A DNA stretch of 10,004 bases from Thiotrichales bacterium (GTDB lineage: Bacteria; Pseudomonadota; Gammaproteobacteria; JAAZVR01), in assembly GCA_018623305.1 (NCBI GenBank), contig JAAZVR010000028.1, positions 1-10,004 on the forward strand, in the 5' to 3' direction. Both the position numbers and the translations under genes were made by a program. Position 1 is the stretch's first letter. Each line of letters begins with the position of its first letter. This document shows, in pieces, positions 1 to 7,130 of this stretch. The notes beneath the pieces are model-generated. The model ran no database searches and was not told the origin of the DNA. It saw only the letters and a list, made by a program, of their open reading frames with translations.

Positions 1-175
1 CACCGCGCAACAACACATTAAAGAAGAACGAAAATACATCTTACAAGCGAAAAGCCATGGGGAATTGCAAACTCTGGAGGCCTCACATCGTTTGCAGGCC
101 TTGCGATGGCTGTCTCGTGTCAGTGAACATCATGCTCGAATTTTGAAGCACCTGAAACACTCAATAACGGCATAA
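1..175 (+). CDS. C-terminal fragment, possibly the PhoU-like tail of a Na/Pi cotransporter family protein
   Basis: An open frame runs from base 2 to a TAA at 173-175 and enters from outside the window, so only the last 57 residues are visible. The fragment is very polar and helical, starting with a charged stretch (HIKEERKYILQ). It then has a histidine- and arginine-rich helix (EASHRLQALRWLSRVSEHHARIL in register, positions about 26-48) and no membrane segment. The pattern of a His-containing helix followed by an Arg-rich helix ending in SEHHARIL resembles the end of the PhoU-like domain of Na/Pi cotransporter family proteins, where a similar 'RDLRRINSHL' segment is seen. This resemblance is recalled, not searched, and the fragment is short. 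A generic coiled-coil protein remains possible. The stop is 44 bp before the next gene on the same strand, so the two could be co-transcribed. Confidence 0.45.
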   Translation, partial: TAQQHIKEERKYILQAKSHGELQTLEASHRLQALRWLSRVSEHHARILKHLKHSITA

Positions 176-219
176 GTTTTTCAAATCATACTCATAAATT
201 TCATTGATAAAATACCCCA

Positions 220-1233
220 ATGAATGAAATGTTATTACTTTTAGGCCTTGGAGCCTTGTTTGGGGCGATTTTGAATTATTTCCACTTTGGCTTTTCCAGT
301 GGATTTAAGGCCTTACTCACAACGGGCGATACGCGCAATGTTCGCGCGCAAATTTGGATGTTGGCAACCGCTTTTATTGGGTTTAGCATTGTCATTGCCA
401 ACAGCGATTCCCAAGGCTTTATTCGTCCGATTTCTCTCGCCATTCCTGTGGGAGCGCTGATCTTTGGCATTGGTATGCAATTGGCTCACGGCTGCACCTC
501 GGGCACGCTTAATCGTGTTGGGCAATTACGCCCCATATCGCTTATCACCTTGCTTTGTATGATTGTTGGTGGCGTGATTGCGGCCTATTTCTATCAAGAC
601 TGGAACACATGGCCTAAAGCAGAACCGGTTTCACTTGGTTTTCTAGAGCAAGGACTGATATTTGCGGGGTTGTACTGGCTCTTGCTCGCTTGGGAACGCC
701 GCCGATTGGGTCAAGCGAGTTCATTGCGCTCTGGGCTAAGACTGAACGCCTTTCTTTGGGCAGGTCTTGCGCTAGCGATCGTCAATACGCTTCATTTGGC
801 ACTGATTGGCCAACCTTGGTCTGTCGCCAGTGTGTTTCCATTTTGGGGGCTGAGTGCTGCGAGCTTCATCGGTTTACCCATCGAATGGGATTTCTGGGAC
901 TACGCCATGACCCATGAAAGCAGTTTAAGCAAAGGCCTTTTTGAGCACACCGTTAGCTTAACGACGCTTGGACTGATTGCAGGCTCTTTATTCGTCACGC
1001 TTGTTGATCGCCGATCTCGCACAATCCTTCCTCAAAATCTTTGGTTAAGTATGATCGGCGGTTTATTAATGGGCATCGGAGCGGTAATGGCTTCAGGCTG
1101 TAATATCGGCGCATTTTTCAGTGGCATCGCATCGGGCGGTGCGCATGGCTGGGTTTGGTTGATGTTTGCTTTAATGGGGAACTGGCTTGGATTGAAACTC
1201 ATTGCTGTTTACTCACGCCGAGGATTAAGCTGA
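220..1233 (+). CDS. YeeE/YedE family sulfur (thiosulfate-type) transporter
   Basis: This is a polytopic inner-membrane protein of 337 residues with about eight or nine hydrophobic segments and an internal two-fold repeat, as in the YeeE/YedE (DUF395, sulf_transp) family. Members import thiosulfate or related sulfur compounds. The first half carries the signature HGCTSGTLNRVGQLR (residues 90-104, Cys92). The second carries SGCNIGAFFSGIASGG (292-307, Cys294). Characterised thiosulfate importers such as TsuA use a cysteine in each of these positions, so transport of thiosulfate or another reduced sulfur species is a sound inference. A third, N-terminal cysteine that I recall in TsuA (near residue 22) is absent here: the segment reads FHFGFSSGF. 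The start is the first ATG. No Shine-Dalgarno sequence is visible before it or before the next in-frame ATG at 229. The 3' end overlaps the convergent YgjP-like gene by 25 bp. The substrate is not proven by sequence. Confidence 0.88.
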   Translation: MNEMLLLLGLGALFGAILNYFHFGFSSGFKALLTTGDTRNVRAQIWMLATAFIGFSIVIANSDSQGFIRPISLAIPVGALIFGIGMQLAHGCTSGTLNRVGQLRPISLITLLCMIVGGVIAAYFYQDWNTWPKAEPVSLGFLEQGLIFAGLYWLLLAWERRRLGQASSLRSGLRLNAFLWAGLALAIVNTLHLALIGQPWSVASVFPFWGLSAASFIGLPIEWDFWDYAMTHESSLSKGLFEHTVSLTTLGLIAGSLFVTLVDRRSRTILPQNLWLSMIGGLLMGIGAVMASGCNIGAFFSGIASGGAHGWVWLMFALMGNWLGLKLIAVYSRRGLS

Positions 1234-1934
1234 CGCTCTAAATCTCTCCAATTGGGCAGATAAGACTCCACTAGACCATGAAAACGTGCATTGTGATAAC
1301 GCTCAAAGAAATGCACAAACTCGTGCACTAAGACATATTCCAAACACGCCACAGGCGTTTTCGCTAAATGCAAACTGAGCCAAATCCGTTGACGCGTGAT
1401 ATTGCAACTGCCCCACTTGGTTTTCATTTTTTTAATACCAACGAAGCTGGCTTTAACCTTCATTTTGGCTTCCCAAATCGGCACAAGTCGGTCGAGTTCT
1501 CGCTTTATTTCTGCTCGATAGAAATCATCTAAGGCCTTCAAACGTTGTTCTACACTTGTTTGCTCAGGTGCGATTAACACCAGTTCATCTTCGCGAATTT
1601 CAATGGCAATACGCCGACTGGACAACTCATGCCTCAATCGATATTCACAACCCCACAGGAGAATAAAATCACCCTCTCGCATTAAACATTCAGGCTTAAC
1701 GGGACGATTCAAAATTTCAGTGCGGTGCTTAATCACCCAATCCCAACGAGAGTGTACAAATGAACGAATTTGCTTATCCGTCGCATAATGGGGCGCAGAG
1801 ACCTTCAAAGACGCATCATTCGGCATCAATTTAAGATTTAAACGCTTGATGGATTTACGAGTCACCGCAATTTCAAGGCCTTCAATTGAAAGCACTGAGT
1901 GCTGAGGTGTTTTTTTAAAAAGTCGTTTGAACAT
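1209..1934 (-). CDS. YgjP-like (DUF45/WLM) zinc metallopeptidase domain protein
   Basis: This is a soluble protein of 241 residues without a signal peptide. Near its C-terminus it carries a gluzincin-like motif, VHEFVHF (His204, Glu205, His208), followed by His214 and His219 in YHNARFH. Upstream is the KTKWGSC block (171-177) that marks the YgjP/DUF45 family. The N-terminal part (residues about 15-60) has the alternating basic and hydrophobic strands usual for this family. Length fits the family (roughly 230-250). The cellular substrate of YgjP-type proteins is poorly known, so no specific role is claimed. The ATG at 1934 lies only 11 bases after the T-tract of the yajQ terminator, and no Shine-Dalgarno is visible. 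The downstream ATG (residue 37) would delete conserved N-terminal sequence, so the upstream start is preferred. The 3' end is convergent with and overlaps the YeeE/YedE gene. Confidence 0.85.
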   Translation of the reverse strand: MFKRLFKKTPQHSVLSIEGLEIAVTRKSIKRLNLKLMPNDASLKVSAPHYATDKQIRSFVHSRWDWVIKHRTEILNRPVKPECLMREGDFILLWGCEYRLRHELSSRRIAIEIREDELVLIAPEQTSVEQRLKALDDFYRAEIKRELDRLVPIWEAKMKVKASFVGIKKMKTKWGSCNITRQRIWLSLHLAKTPVACLEYVLVHEFVHFFERYHNARFHGLVESYLPNWRDLERQLNPRRE

Positions 1935-1945
1935 AAGCTATTTAC

Positions 1946-1972
1946 AAAAAACGCCACATCAAAGTGGCGTTT
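1946..1972 (-). terminator. Rho-independent terminator after yajQ
   Basis: Read on the - strand, a perfect 9-bp stem AAACGCCAC / GTGGCGTTT (1972-1964 paired with 1957-1949) closes a 6-base loop TTTGAT. It runs straight into a six-T run (1951-1946). It begins 22 bases after the yajQ stop codon, the normal position for an operon terminator, so it probably ends the ten-gene lepA-yajQ transcript. The + strand side has only a broken T-rich stretch (TTTGTTT), so action in the other direction would be weak, and no + strand gene runs into it. The ATG of the next gene on the same strand is 11 bases past the T-run. Confidence 0.88.
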
Positions 1973-1993
1973 GTTTCGTCCATAAAAACCCAA

Positions 1994-2479
1994 TCAGTCA
2001 CGGAAGTTTTGGAACTGCAATGGAATGTCGACCGTTTCTTGCTCACGCAACATCGCCATCACACCTTGCAAATCATCACGTTTTTTACCTGTCACACGCA
2101 CTTCTTCACCTTGAATTTGCGCTTGAACTTTCGCTTTTGAATCTTTAATCAATTTAACGATTTTCTTGGCATCTTCTTTTTCAAGGCCTTGTTTAACAGT
2201 CACGTTTTGTTTCGCTGTTTTCAACTGAATATCCGCATCTTTACGCTCAACAGAACGCGGATCAATGCCACGCTTTGATAATTTATCCAACAACATCGAC
2301 CACATTTGGTCCAACTGGAATTCAGATTCTGTGCTCATACGAATCACTTCGTCTTTCAACTCAAAGCTTGAATCCGTGCCTTTAAAGTCGAAACGTGTTG
2401 TAACTTCTTTATTCGCTTGATCCACTGCGTTGGTTAATTCGTGACCGTCAACTTCACTGACAATATCAAAAGATGGCAT
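1994..2479 (-). CDS. yajQ: YajQ family nucleotide-binding protein
   Basis: This is a small cytoplasmic protein of 161 residues, typical for YajQ (about 160-163). It starts with the family hallmark MPSFDIVSEVD. It continues with the conserved N-terminal block around NAVDQANKEVTTRFDFKGTD (residues 17-36) and ends with the usual LREQETVDIPLQFQNFRD. YajQ proteins bind nucleotides, and in Xanthomonas and Pseudomonas members act as cyclic-di-GMP effectors. Whether this one binds c-di-GMP cannot be read from sequence. The gene has a strong Shine-Dalgarno (AAGGAGAG, - strand, 2492-2485) five bases before the ATG. It lies 20 bp after the lipoprotein gene, the only real gap inside the operon, and is followed by the intrinsic terminator. 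It is therefore the last gene of the lepA-to-yajQ unit. Confidence 0.95.
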   Translation of the reverse strand: MPSFDIVSEVDGHELTNAVDQANKEVTTRFDFKGTDSSFELKDEVIRMSTESEFQLDQMWSMLLDKLSKRGIDPRSVERKDADIQLKTAKQNVTVKQGLEKEDAKKIVKLIKDSKAKVQAQIQGEEVRVTGKKRDDLQGVMAMLREQETVDIPLQFQNFRD

Positions 2480-2484
2480 TTAAT

Positions 2485-2492
2485 CTCTCCTT
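2485..2492 (-). promoter_or_regulatory. Strong ribosome binding site of yajQ
   Basis: The - strand reads AAGGAGAG followed by five bases and the ATG at 2479. It is the strongest Shine-Dalgarno in the operon. It stands in the only intercistronic gap, so yajQ appears to be translated independently instead of by coupling to the gene before it. Confidence 0.8.
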
Positions 2493-2499
2493 AAACTTA

Positions 2500-2895
2500 T
2501 CACTCGGGCTTTGGCCCATTCCATATTTCAAATCGAATTTGTTCGGGTGTTTTGGGTGTTGTACTCACGTTTTGAGCACACCCATTTTGCTCGGCTTGTG
2601 CATTCAGTAAAGCCCAACCTTTAGAAAATCGTTCGCCCTCAATATCGGCTTGAACATTCTCAATGTGTTCATCATAACCCTTGATGCCGACACTGAAAAT
2701 CTCCGTGTAGGCGAAGGTGTCTGCCCAGGCTTGTTCGTTGGAACGATACTTTTCAGCAAACGCCTGCCAATCATTGAGCCATTGCGCTTGAGTATTTTGT
2801 AATTGCTCACAAGAGGAAAATTCAGTCATTTTCACATTCTGAGCACACCCAGATAGTAAAGCCACCGTGGCGGCTAAAGTCAATAAACGTGTCAT
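2500..2895 (-). CDS. Small putative lipoprotein of unknown function
   Basis: This encodes a 131-residue protein with a clear lipoprotein signal: positively charged start MTRLL, a hydrophobic core, and the lipobox LLSGC with Cys17 as the lipidated residue. Ala at +2 favours the outer membrane in gammaproteobacteria. The mature part (about 115 residues) is polar, rich in Gln, Asn, Trp and aromatic residues, and holds two more cysteines (Cys29 and one near residue 107) that could form a disulfide. I do not recognise a family. The frame stays open upstream to an ATG at 2988, but 2895 is the better start. Its ATG overlaps the TSUP stop (ATGA), GGGAGG lies seven bases before it, and the signal peptide then begins at the N-terminus. 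Being coupled to the TSUP gene suggests co-production, not a shared function. The hexapeptide GCAQNV occurs twice (residues 16-21 and about 106-111). Confidence 0.82.
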   Translation of the reverse strand: MTRLLTLAATVALLSGCAQNVKMTEFSSCEQLQNTQAQWLNDWQAFAEKYRSNEQAWADTFAYTEIFSVGIKGYDEHIENVQADIEGERFSKGWALLNAQAEQNGCAQNVSTTPKTPEQIRFEIWNGPKPE

Positions 2896-3683
2896 CCAAA
2901 GACCTCCCAGGCCATAAGCAGTGCTAACCCAAATAAAAACAACGCAAAAACTTTTTTCAGCTGCGCTTTTGGCATTCGATTCGCCCAACGCGCACCGAAT
3001 TGCGCAAAAACAATACTGCTTGCGCCGACTAAAACCAACGCAGGCAAATAAATATAACCCACAGAATACGGCAAAGTCGTTAATTCATAACTGCCGAAAA
3101 TATACCCGATTGCGCCCGCAGATGCGACAAAGATGTTCATTGCTGCTGACGTTCCAACCGCTTGAATCATCGGTAGGCCGCGCCAACTAAAGAACGGCAC
3201 CAACATAGTTCCACCGCCAATGCCCACCAATCCCGAAACGCCACCAATGCCCGTCGTCATTGGCAAGGTATAGGCAGGAATGGTGATTTTCTGATCGGAT
3301 TTTGGGTCTTTTAAATACAGCATTTTCGTCGCGACACTGAACAAGAACACCACAAACAACATCTGTAATATTGATGAATCAATGTAAGAAGCCAGATAAC
3401 CCGATAAAAACGAACCCGCCATCAACCAAAGTAAAATTCGTCGAACTGCCCACCAATTGACGTTGCCCATCTTATGATGCGCCATCAATGAAGAAAAAGC
3501 TGTCACCACGATAATCGCTAAAGAACTGGCTAGAGCCATGTGCATCGGGGAGGCAAAATCAGGAAAGAAATACTGAAAGTACAGATTCAGTGCAGGCACA
3601 ATAATCAGTCCTCCACCCAGTCCTAATAAACCTGCCAGCAAGCCTGAAAAAACGCCTAAAAAGAGCAAAAGAACAAATTCCAT
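2892..3683 (-). CDS. TSUP family sulfite/anion exporter (TauE/SafE-like) membrane protein
   Basis: This is an inner-membrane protein of 263 residues with about eight hydrophobic segments in two homologous halves. Each half has a glycine-rich motif: LLGLGGGLIIVPAL near residues 19-32, and VGIGGGTMLVPFF near 153-165. These are the hallmarks of the TSUP family (Pfam TauE, formerly DUF81). Members move sulfite, sulfoacetate, sulfolactate or related organosulfur anions, usually outward; the exact substrate is not readable here. The ATG overlaps the acpS stop by one base (TAATG), and its own stop overlaps the lipoprotein start (ATGA), so it is embedded in the translationally coupled chain. A sulfur-anion exporter inserted behind acpS is not part of the textbook lepA-acpS block. 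It goes well with the YeeE/YedE importer 1.7 kb away. The Shine-Dalgarno is weak (GGAA). Confidence 0.88.
   Translation of the reverse strand: MEFVLLLFLGVFSGLLAGLLGLGGGLIIVPALNLYFQYFFPDFASPMHMALASSLAIIVVTAFSSLMAHHKMGNVNWWAVRRILLWLMAGSFLSGYLASYIDSSILQMLFVVFLFSVATKMLYLKDPKSDQKITIPAYTLPMTTGIGGVSGLVGIGGGTMLVPFFSWRGLPMIQAVGTSAAMNIFVASAGAIGYIFGSYELTTLPYSVGYIYLPALVLVGASSIVFAQFGARWANRMPKAQLKKVFALFLFGLALLMAWEVFG
2903..2908 (-). promoter_or_regulatory. Ribosome binding site that fixes the lipoprotein start
   Basis: The - strand has GGGAGG seven bases before the ATG at 2895, inside the last codons of the TSUP gene. This selects 2895 over the longer in-frame ATG at 2988, which would put 31 extra residues in front of the lipoprotein signal. 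Confidence 0.75.
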
Positions 3684-4060
3684 TAGGATTCCAAAATCAC
3701 CGTTGCAACTGCGTAATGCTTTTCATCGGAAATAGTGACATGTGCAACTCGAGCGCCCAAATCTTCCATTCGTTGCTCGGCAACGCCCGATAGAACAAGA
3801 ACAGGCTTACCTAATTCGTCATTAACTGTGCCAATATCTTGCATGGTCAATCCATTACGAAAGCCGGTGCCTAAAGCTTTAGCCGCGGCTTCTTTAACGG
3901 CAAACCGCTTTGCCAGATAATGCGGTTTTTGCGACATATCGGACCAAATAGCCCACTCCTCGTCGTTTAGGATTCGACGCGCAAATTTCTCACCCATACG
4001 TTGAAGCGCGTCTTCTATGCGCTCCACTTCAACAATATCAGAACCAAGACCCACAATCAT
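3683..4060 (-). CDS. acpS: Holo-[acyl-carrier-protein] synthase
   Basis: AcpS transfers 4'-phosphopantetheine from CoA to the serine of apo-ACP, activating it for fatty acid synthesis in the cytoplasm. The 125 residues match the family (about 120-126). The N-terminal [15 protein letters not shown] contains the Mg-binding Asp8. The second signature [14 protein letters not shown] (residues 53-66) contains Glu57. The C-terminal block [18 protein letters not shown] is also typical. The ATG lies inside the 3' end of pdxJ (23-bp overlap), with a modest GAGG upstream. Its TAA shares one base with the TSUP ATG. The neighbourhood pdxJ-acpS is conserved across gammaproteobacteria. Confidence 0.97.
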   Translation of the reverse strand: MIVGLGSDIVEVERIEDALQRMGEKFARRILNDEEWAIWSDMSQKPHYLAKRFAVKEAAAKALGTGFRNGLTMQDIGTVNDELGKPVLVLSGVAEQRMEDLGARVAHVTISDEKHYAVATVILES

Positions 4061-4793
4061 ACTGACGCGCCTCGATCATCAATCGCTTCATTTCTTTCAC
4101 AGCAGGACCAAAGCCATCCATCGTCGCTTGCGCAACAATCGCATGGCCAATGTTCAATTCAACCAACTCAGGAATCGACGCAATCGGTTGAGTATTGTGA
4201 TAATTCAAGCCATGGCCTGCATTCACTTGTAAACCCAATTCATGGGCATATTTCGCCATTTCACGGATTTTATTAAACTCTTCAACCATTTCCGCACTGC
4301 CGTAGGCCATATTCGCATAATGCCCTGTATGAATCTCGATCACTGGCGCACCGACCGCTTTCGCAGCATCAATTTGCTCTTTATCAGCATCAATGAACAA
4401 CGATACACGAATATGCGCTTCTGCCATGCGCGCGCACGCATCCGCCATTTTGTCCATTTGACCCAAAACATCCAAACCACCCTCAGTCGTCAGTTCTTCA
4501 CGTTTTTCAGGCACTAAGCACACATCTTCAGGCTTGTATTTTTCCGCAATAGCCAACATCTCTTCGGTCACCGCCATTTCCAAATTCACTTTGGTTTGAC
4601 GAGTTTGCGAAATCAAATCCACATCGCGCTCTTGAATATGGCGACGATCTTCGCGCAAATGCAAGGTAATACTATCCGCGCCGACTCGTTCTGCCTCTAA
4701 AGCGGCTTGCACAGGATCAGGGTACTGAGTGCCTCGCGCTTGTCGAAGAGTCGCAATGTGGTCAATATTTACGCCCAGATAAATTGGATTCAC
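4038..4793 (-). CDS. pdxJ: Pyridoxine 5'-phosphate synthase
   Basis: PdxJ condenses 3-amino-2-oxopropyl phosphate with deoxyxylulose 5-phosphate to give pyridoxine 5'-phosphate, the last ring-forming step of the DXP-dependent vitamin B6 pathway. The TIM-barrel protein of 251 residues shows the signature [18 protein letters not shown] (5-22). It also has the active-site segment [11 protein letters not shown] (His45, Arg47, His52), NLEMAVT (Glu72) and the phosphate-binding NAGHGLNY late in the chain. The start is GTG, sharing four bases with the recO stop (GTGA), and has AAGGA seven bases upstream. The family usually ends near 'KEMKRLMxEAR' (about 240-245 residues). Here eight residues, QYDCGSWF, follow, and these create the overlap with acpS. 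Frame and ending are clear in the sequence. Confidence 0.97.
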   Translation of the reverse strand: MNPIYLGVNIDHIATLRQARGTQYPDPVQAALEAERVGADSITLHLREDRRHIQERDVDLISQTRQTKVNLEMAVTEEMLAIAEKYKPEDVCLVPEKREELTTEGGLDVLGQMDKMADACARMAEAHIRVSLFIDADKEQIDAAKAVGAPVIEIHTGHYANMAYGSAEMVEEFNKIREMAKYAHELGLQVNAGHGLNYHNTQPIASIPELVELNIGHAIVAQATMDGFGPAVKEMKRLMIEARQYDCGSWF

Positions 4794-5521
4794 GTTGATG
4801 TCCTTTTGTTTGATAAGGTTTGCGTCAGCTGGGAAAACATCGCTCGACTTTTGAGCGACTTTGCCCCCAGCAATTGGTTTATTACTGAACGAGTTAACTG
4901 TTTCCAGCTTCTTCGCTCATCTTCATTTAAGTTTACAAGGCTTTCTTTTAAAAGAATAGCACCTGAGATGCCTTGCGAGTCATAGATATACCCTTCATCA
5001 ACTGAATAACGGTAACGCTCGTTTTCACGTAAGTCGCGACCGCTGGCATCGTGCTCAGCTTGCAAATCATGCCCTAGCATTCGTAAGTAGGCAATTTCAA
5101 ATTGGCGCAGCCCTTGTTCAATACTGGCTTTATCATCCAACTCAATGGCTTGTTCAATAATCGACAGAGTGCGAGAGTACAAATCAAACAAGCCTTGTGT
5201 TTGATGACCTTTATCTGCCCATAAACCAATGATTTCATTGAGGTAATAACCAATTGCCAGTTGTTGATAGGGAAATACGTGCGGCTTTTGACTGAGTTCA
5301 GCATTTTGCAAATTAACCAAACCCTCTTTGGGTTTGAAACTCAATTCTACTTTTTGAAACGGTTGCAAAATCGGGCTTAAAGGATTTTTCTTGCGATGCA
5401 ATCCACGCGCAATCATACGTATGACTGTGTCATCATCACACAGAGCCGTGACTAAAGCGCCTGACTCCCGATAAGCTGTGCGGTGCAATACATAAGCCGA
5501 CCGCACAATTGGATTGGACAC
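4790..5521 (-). CDS. recO: DNA repair protein RecO
   Basis: RecO works with RecR to load RecA onto SSB-coated single-stranded DNA in the RecFOR gap-repair pathway. The 243-residue protein begins with the family's N-terminal OB-fold (residues about 1-80), with [18 protein letters not shown] and [21 protein letters not shown] helical domain follows, including [14 protein letters not shown] and [13 protein letters not shown]. It lacks the four-cysteine zinc motif found in many RecO proteins, as E. coli RecO also does; Cys28 is the only cysteine. The start is GTG and shares one base with the era stop (TAGTG). No good Shine-Dalgarno is visible, so translation is likely coupled to era. Position directly after era and before pdxJ is the standard arrangement. 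Confidence 0.96.
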   Translation of the reverse strand: MSNPIVRSAYVLHRTAYRESGALVTALCDDDTVIRMIARGLHRKKNPLSPILQPFQKVELSFKPKEGLVNLQNAELSQKPHVFPYQQLAIGYYLNEIIGLWADKGHQTQGLFDLYSRTLSIIEQAIELDDKASIEQGLRQFEIAYLRMLGHDLQAEHDASGRDLRENERYRYSVDEGYIYDSQGISGAILLKESLVNLNEDERRSWKQLTRSVINQLLGAKSLKSRAMFSQLTQTLSNKRTST

Positions 5522-6471
5522 TAGTCGGTGTACCCCAAGCTCGCCAAAGCGCGATCATCATCTGACCAGTTATCTTTCACTTTGACCCACAAACGCAGGA
5601 ACACTCGCTGTTGAAACATACGCTCCATATCTTTACGCGCTTGAGTACCGACTTCTTTCAATACTCGACCTTGCTTACCAATAACAATATTCTTTTGACC
5701 TGCGCGTTCCACCAAGATGACGCCCCCAATCAACAGCTTTTCTTCATCCGTTGGATCTTGCTCGAATTGTTCAATTTCCACTGTCAAGCCATAAGGCAGT
5801 TCTTGGTCCAGCTGACGCATCAATTTTTCACGAATAAATTCAGCCGCAACAAAACGCTCTGATTTATCGGTAACATAATCTTCAGGGAAAATCGGCGTGG
5901 TGTTTTCGAAATGTTTTAACACTTCTTCTTCTAAGCGATCCATGCCGTTGCGTGATTTAGCAGACAAAGGCACCAAAGCATCGAACTTTACTTTTTCAGA
6001 TAACATCGCCAAATGCGGCAACATGTCTTCACGGCGTTTGATCGTATCAATTTTATTGACCACTAAAATCACAGGGATATCAATTTTCTCGAGCTTACGC
6101 GCAACATTGGCATCTTCTTTTGTCCATTTCATCGAATCAACAATAAACACCACCACATCAACGTCTAACAAAGCAGAATCCGCAGCACGGTTCATATAAC
6201 GGTTTAAGGCCTTAGATTCCCCCATGTGCATACCCGGAGTATCCACAAGCACCATCTGATATTCGTTTTCGCTTTTCACACCATGAATTCGGTGTCGAGT
6301 CGTTTGTGGTTTAGGTGACGTAATGGAAATCTTTTGCCCCAACAAAGCGTTCAAAAGCGTTGATTTACCGACATTTGGTCGGCCGACTAAAGCAACAAAT
6401 CCACTTCGATAGCGCTCACTCGTATCTGCACGTTTATTGGCTTCCTGCGCTAAAAAATCATCTAAATTCAT
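5521..6471 (-). CDS. era: GTPase Era
   Basis: Era is an essential GTPase that binds the 3' end of 16S rRNA and helps 30S subunit maturation. The 316-residue protein shows G1 GRPNVGKS (30-37), G2 TTRHR, G3 DTPGMH, G4 NKID and G5 SAK. These are followed by the C-terminal KH domain with [13 protein letters not shown] and the closing KVKDNWSDD motif. It is about 15-20 residues longer than E. coli Era because of an N-terminal extension ([20 protein letters not shown]) before the GTPase core. The ATG overlaps the rnc stop (ATGA), which supports this start. The rnc-era pairing is conserved and fits their shared role in rRNA maturation. Confidence 0.98.
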   Translation of the reverse strand: MNLDDFLAQEANKRADTSERYRSGFVALVGRPNVGKSTLLNALLGQKISITSPKPQTTRHRIHGVKSENEYQMVLVDTPGMHMGESKALNRYMNRAADSALLDVDVVVFIVDSMKWTKEDANVARKLEKIDIPVILVVNKIDTIKRREDMLPHLAMLSEKVKFDALVPLSAKSRNGMDRLEEEVLKHFENTTPIFPEDYVTDKSERFVAAEFIREKLMRQLDQELPYGLTVEIEQFEQDPTDEEKLLIGGVILVERAGQKNIVIGKQGRVLKEVGTQARKDMERMFQQRVFLRLWVKVKDNWSDDDRALASLGYTD

Positions 6472-7130
6472 ACGCCTAATTTCTCCAATACTTTTTGCGC
6501 AGCCATTTGTTCTGCTTTTCGTCGTGAATTGGCTTTCGTCACAACTTCTTCTTTCAGGTTATCGACTCGACAACCCACTTCAAATGTTTGGTTGTGTGCT
6601 TCGCCCGTTGTTTTTATCACACGATATTCAGGCAAGGATAAATGACGGCCTTGCAACCATTCTTGCAGTTTTGTTTTCGGGTCTTTTTCGACATGTTTAG
6701 GGTCGGCTTTTTGAATGCGAGAATCCAACAATTGAAGAATTAATGTTCGCACCGTATCAAAATCACTGTCGAGATAAACAGCCCCAAGAATCGCTTCCAT
6801 CGCATCCGCCAAAATCGATTCTCGACGGAAACCGCCGCTTTTCAACTCACCTGGGCCTAACTTGAGAAAATCGCCTAATTCCAAATCTAAAGCGACTTTT
6901 GCAAGTGTTTCCCCTTTCACCAAACTCGCACGCATTCGGCTCATTTCGCCTTCTTTCGCACGTTCAAAGGCCTTGTATAAACATTCCGCAATCACGAAAC
7001 CTAAAATACTGTCACCCAAAAACTCCAAACGCTCATTGTGTTTACCATGAGCGCTTCGATGCGTGAGTGCTTGTTCTAGAAGAGCTGGGTTATTAAATTT
7101 GTAGCCCAGACGCTTTTCTAATTTATTCAA
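6468..7130 (-). CDS. rnc: Ribonuclease III
   Basis: RNase III cleaves double-stranded RNA, notably the 30S rRNA precursor and structured mRNAs, as a homodimer. The 220-residue protein has the catalytic signature [10 protein letters not shown] (32-41, with Glu33, Glu36 and Asp40). It also has the second metal-binding site around [17 protein letters not shown] (Asp109, Glu112). A C-terminal double-stranded RNA-binding domain (about 150-220) ends in [16 protein letters not shown]. The start is TTG: an in-frame stop lies four codons upstream and the only other candidate is a rare ATT, while AGGGG lies about seven bases before the TTG. It overlaps the end of lepB by eight bases. A TTG start may keep synthesis low; rnc is often autoregulated in enterics, but I see no evidence for that here. 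Confidence 0.96.
   Translation of the reverse strand: MNKLEKRLGYKFNNPALLEQALTHRSAHGKHNERLEFLGDSILGFVIAECLYKAFERAKEGEMSRMRASLVKGETLAKVALDLELGDFLKLGPGELKSGGFRRESILADAMEAILGAVYLDSDFDTVRTLILQLLDSRIQKADPKHVEKDPKTKLQEWLQGRHLSLPEYRVIKTTGEAHNQTFEVGCRVDNLKEEVVTKANSRRKAEQMAAQKVLEKLGV

Noticed and set aside
1951..1970. Hairpin at 1951-1970 as a riboswitch, small RNA or + strand terminator
   Set aside because: The simple stem followed by a T-run on the - strand, directly after yajQ, is fully explained as an intrinsic terminator. No + strand gene reads into it.
2896..2988. Longer version of the lipoprotein starting at 2988 (162 residues)
   Set aside because: It would put 31 residues before a perfect lipoprotein signal peptide, and the ATG at 2895 has both a stop-start overlap and a GGGAGG site.
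4001..4985. Several + strand open frames of about 90 codons opposite pdxJ and recO
   Set aside because: They are antisense to conserved enzymes, with low-complexity His/Ser/Thr-rich translations and no initiation signals.
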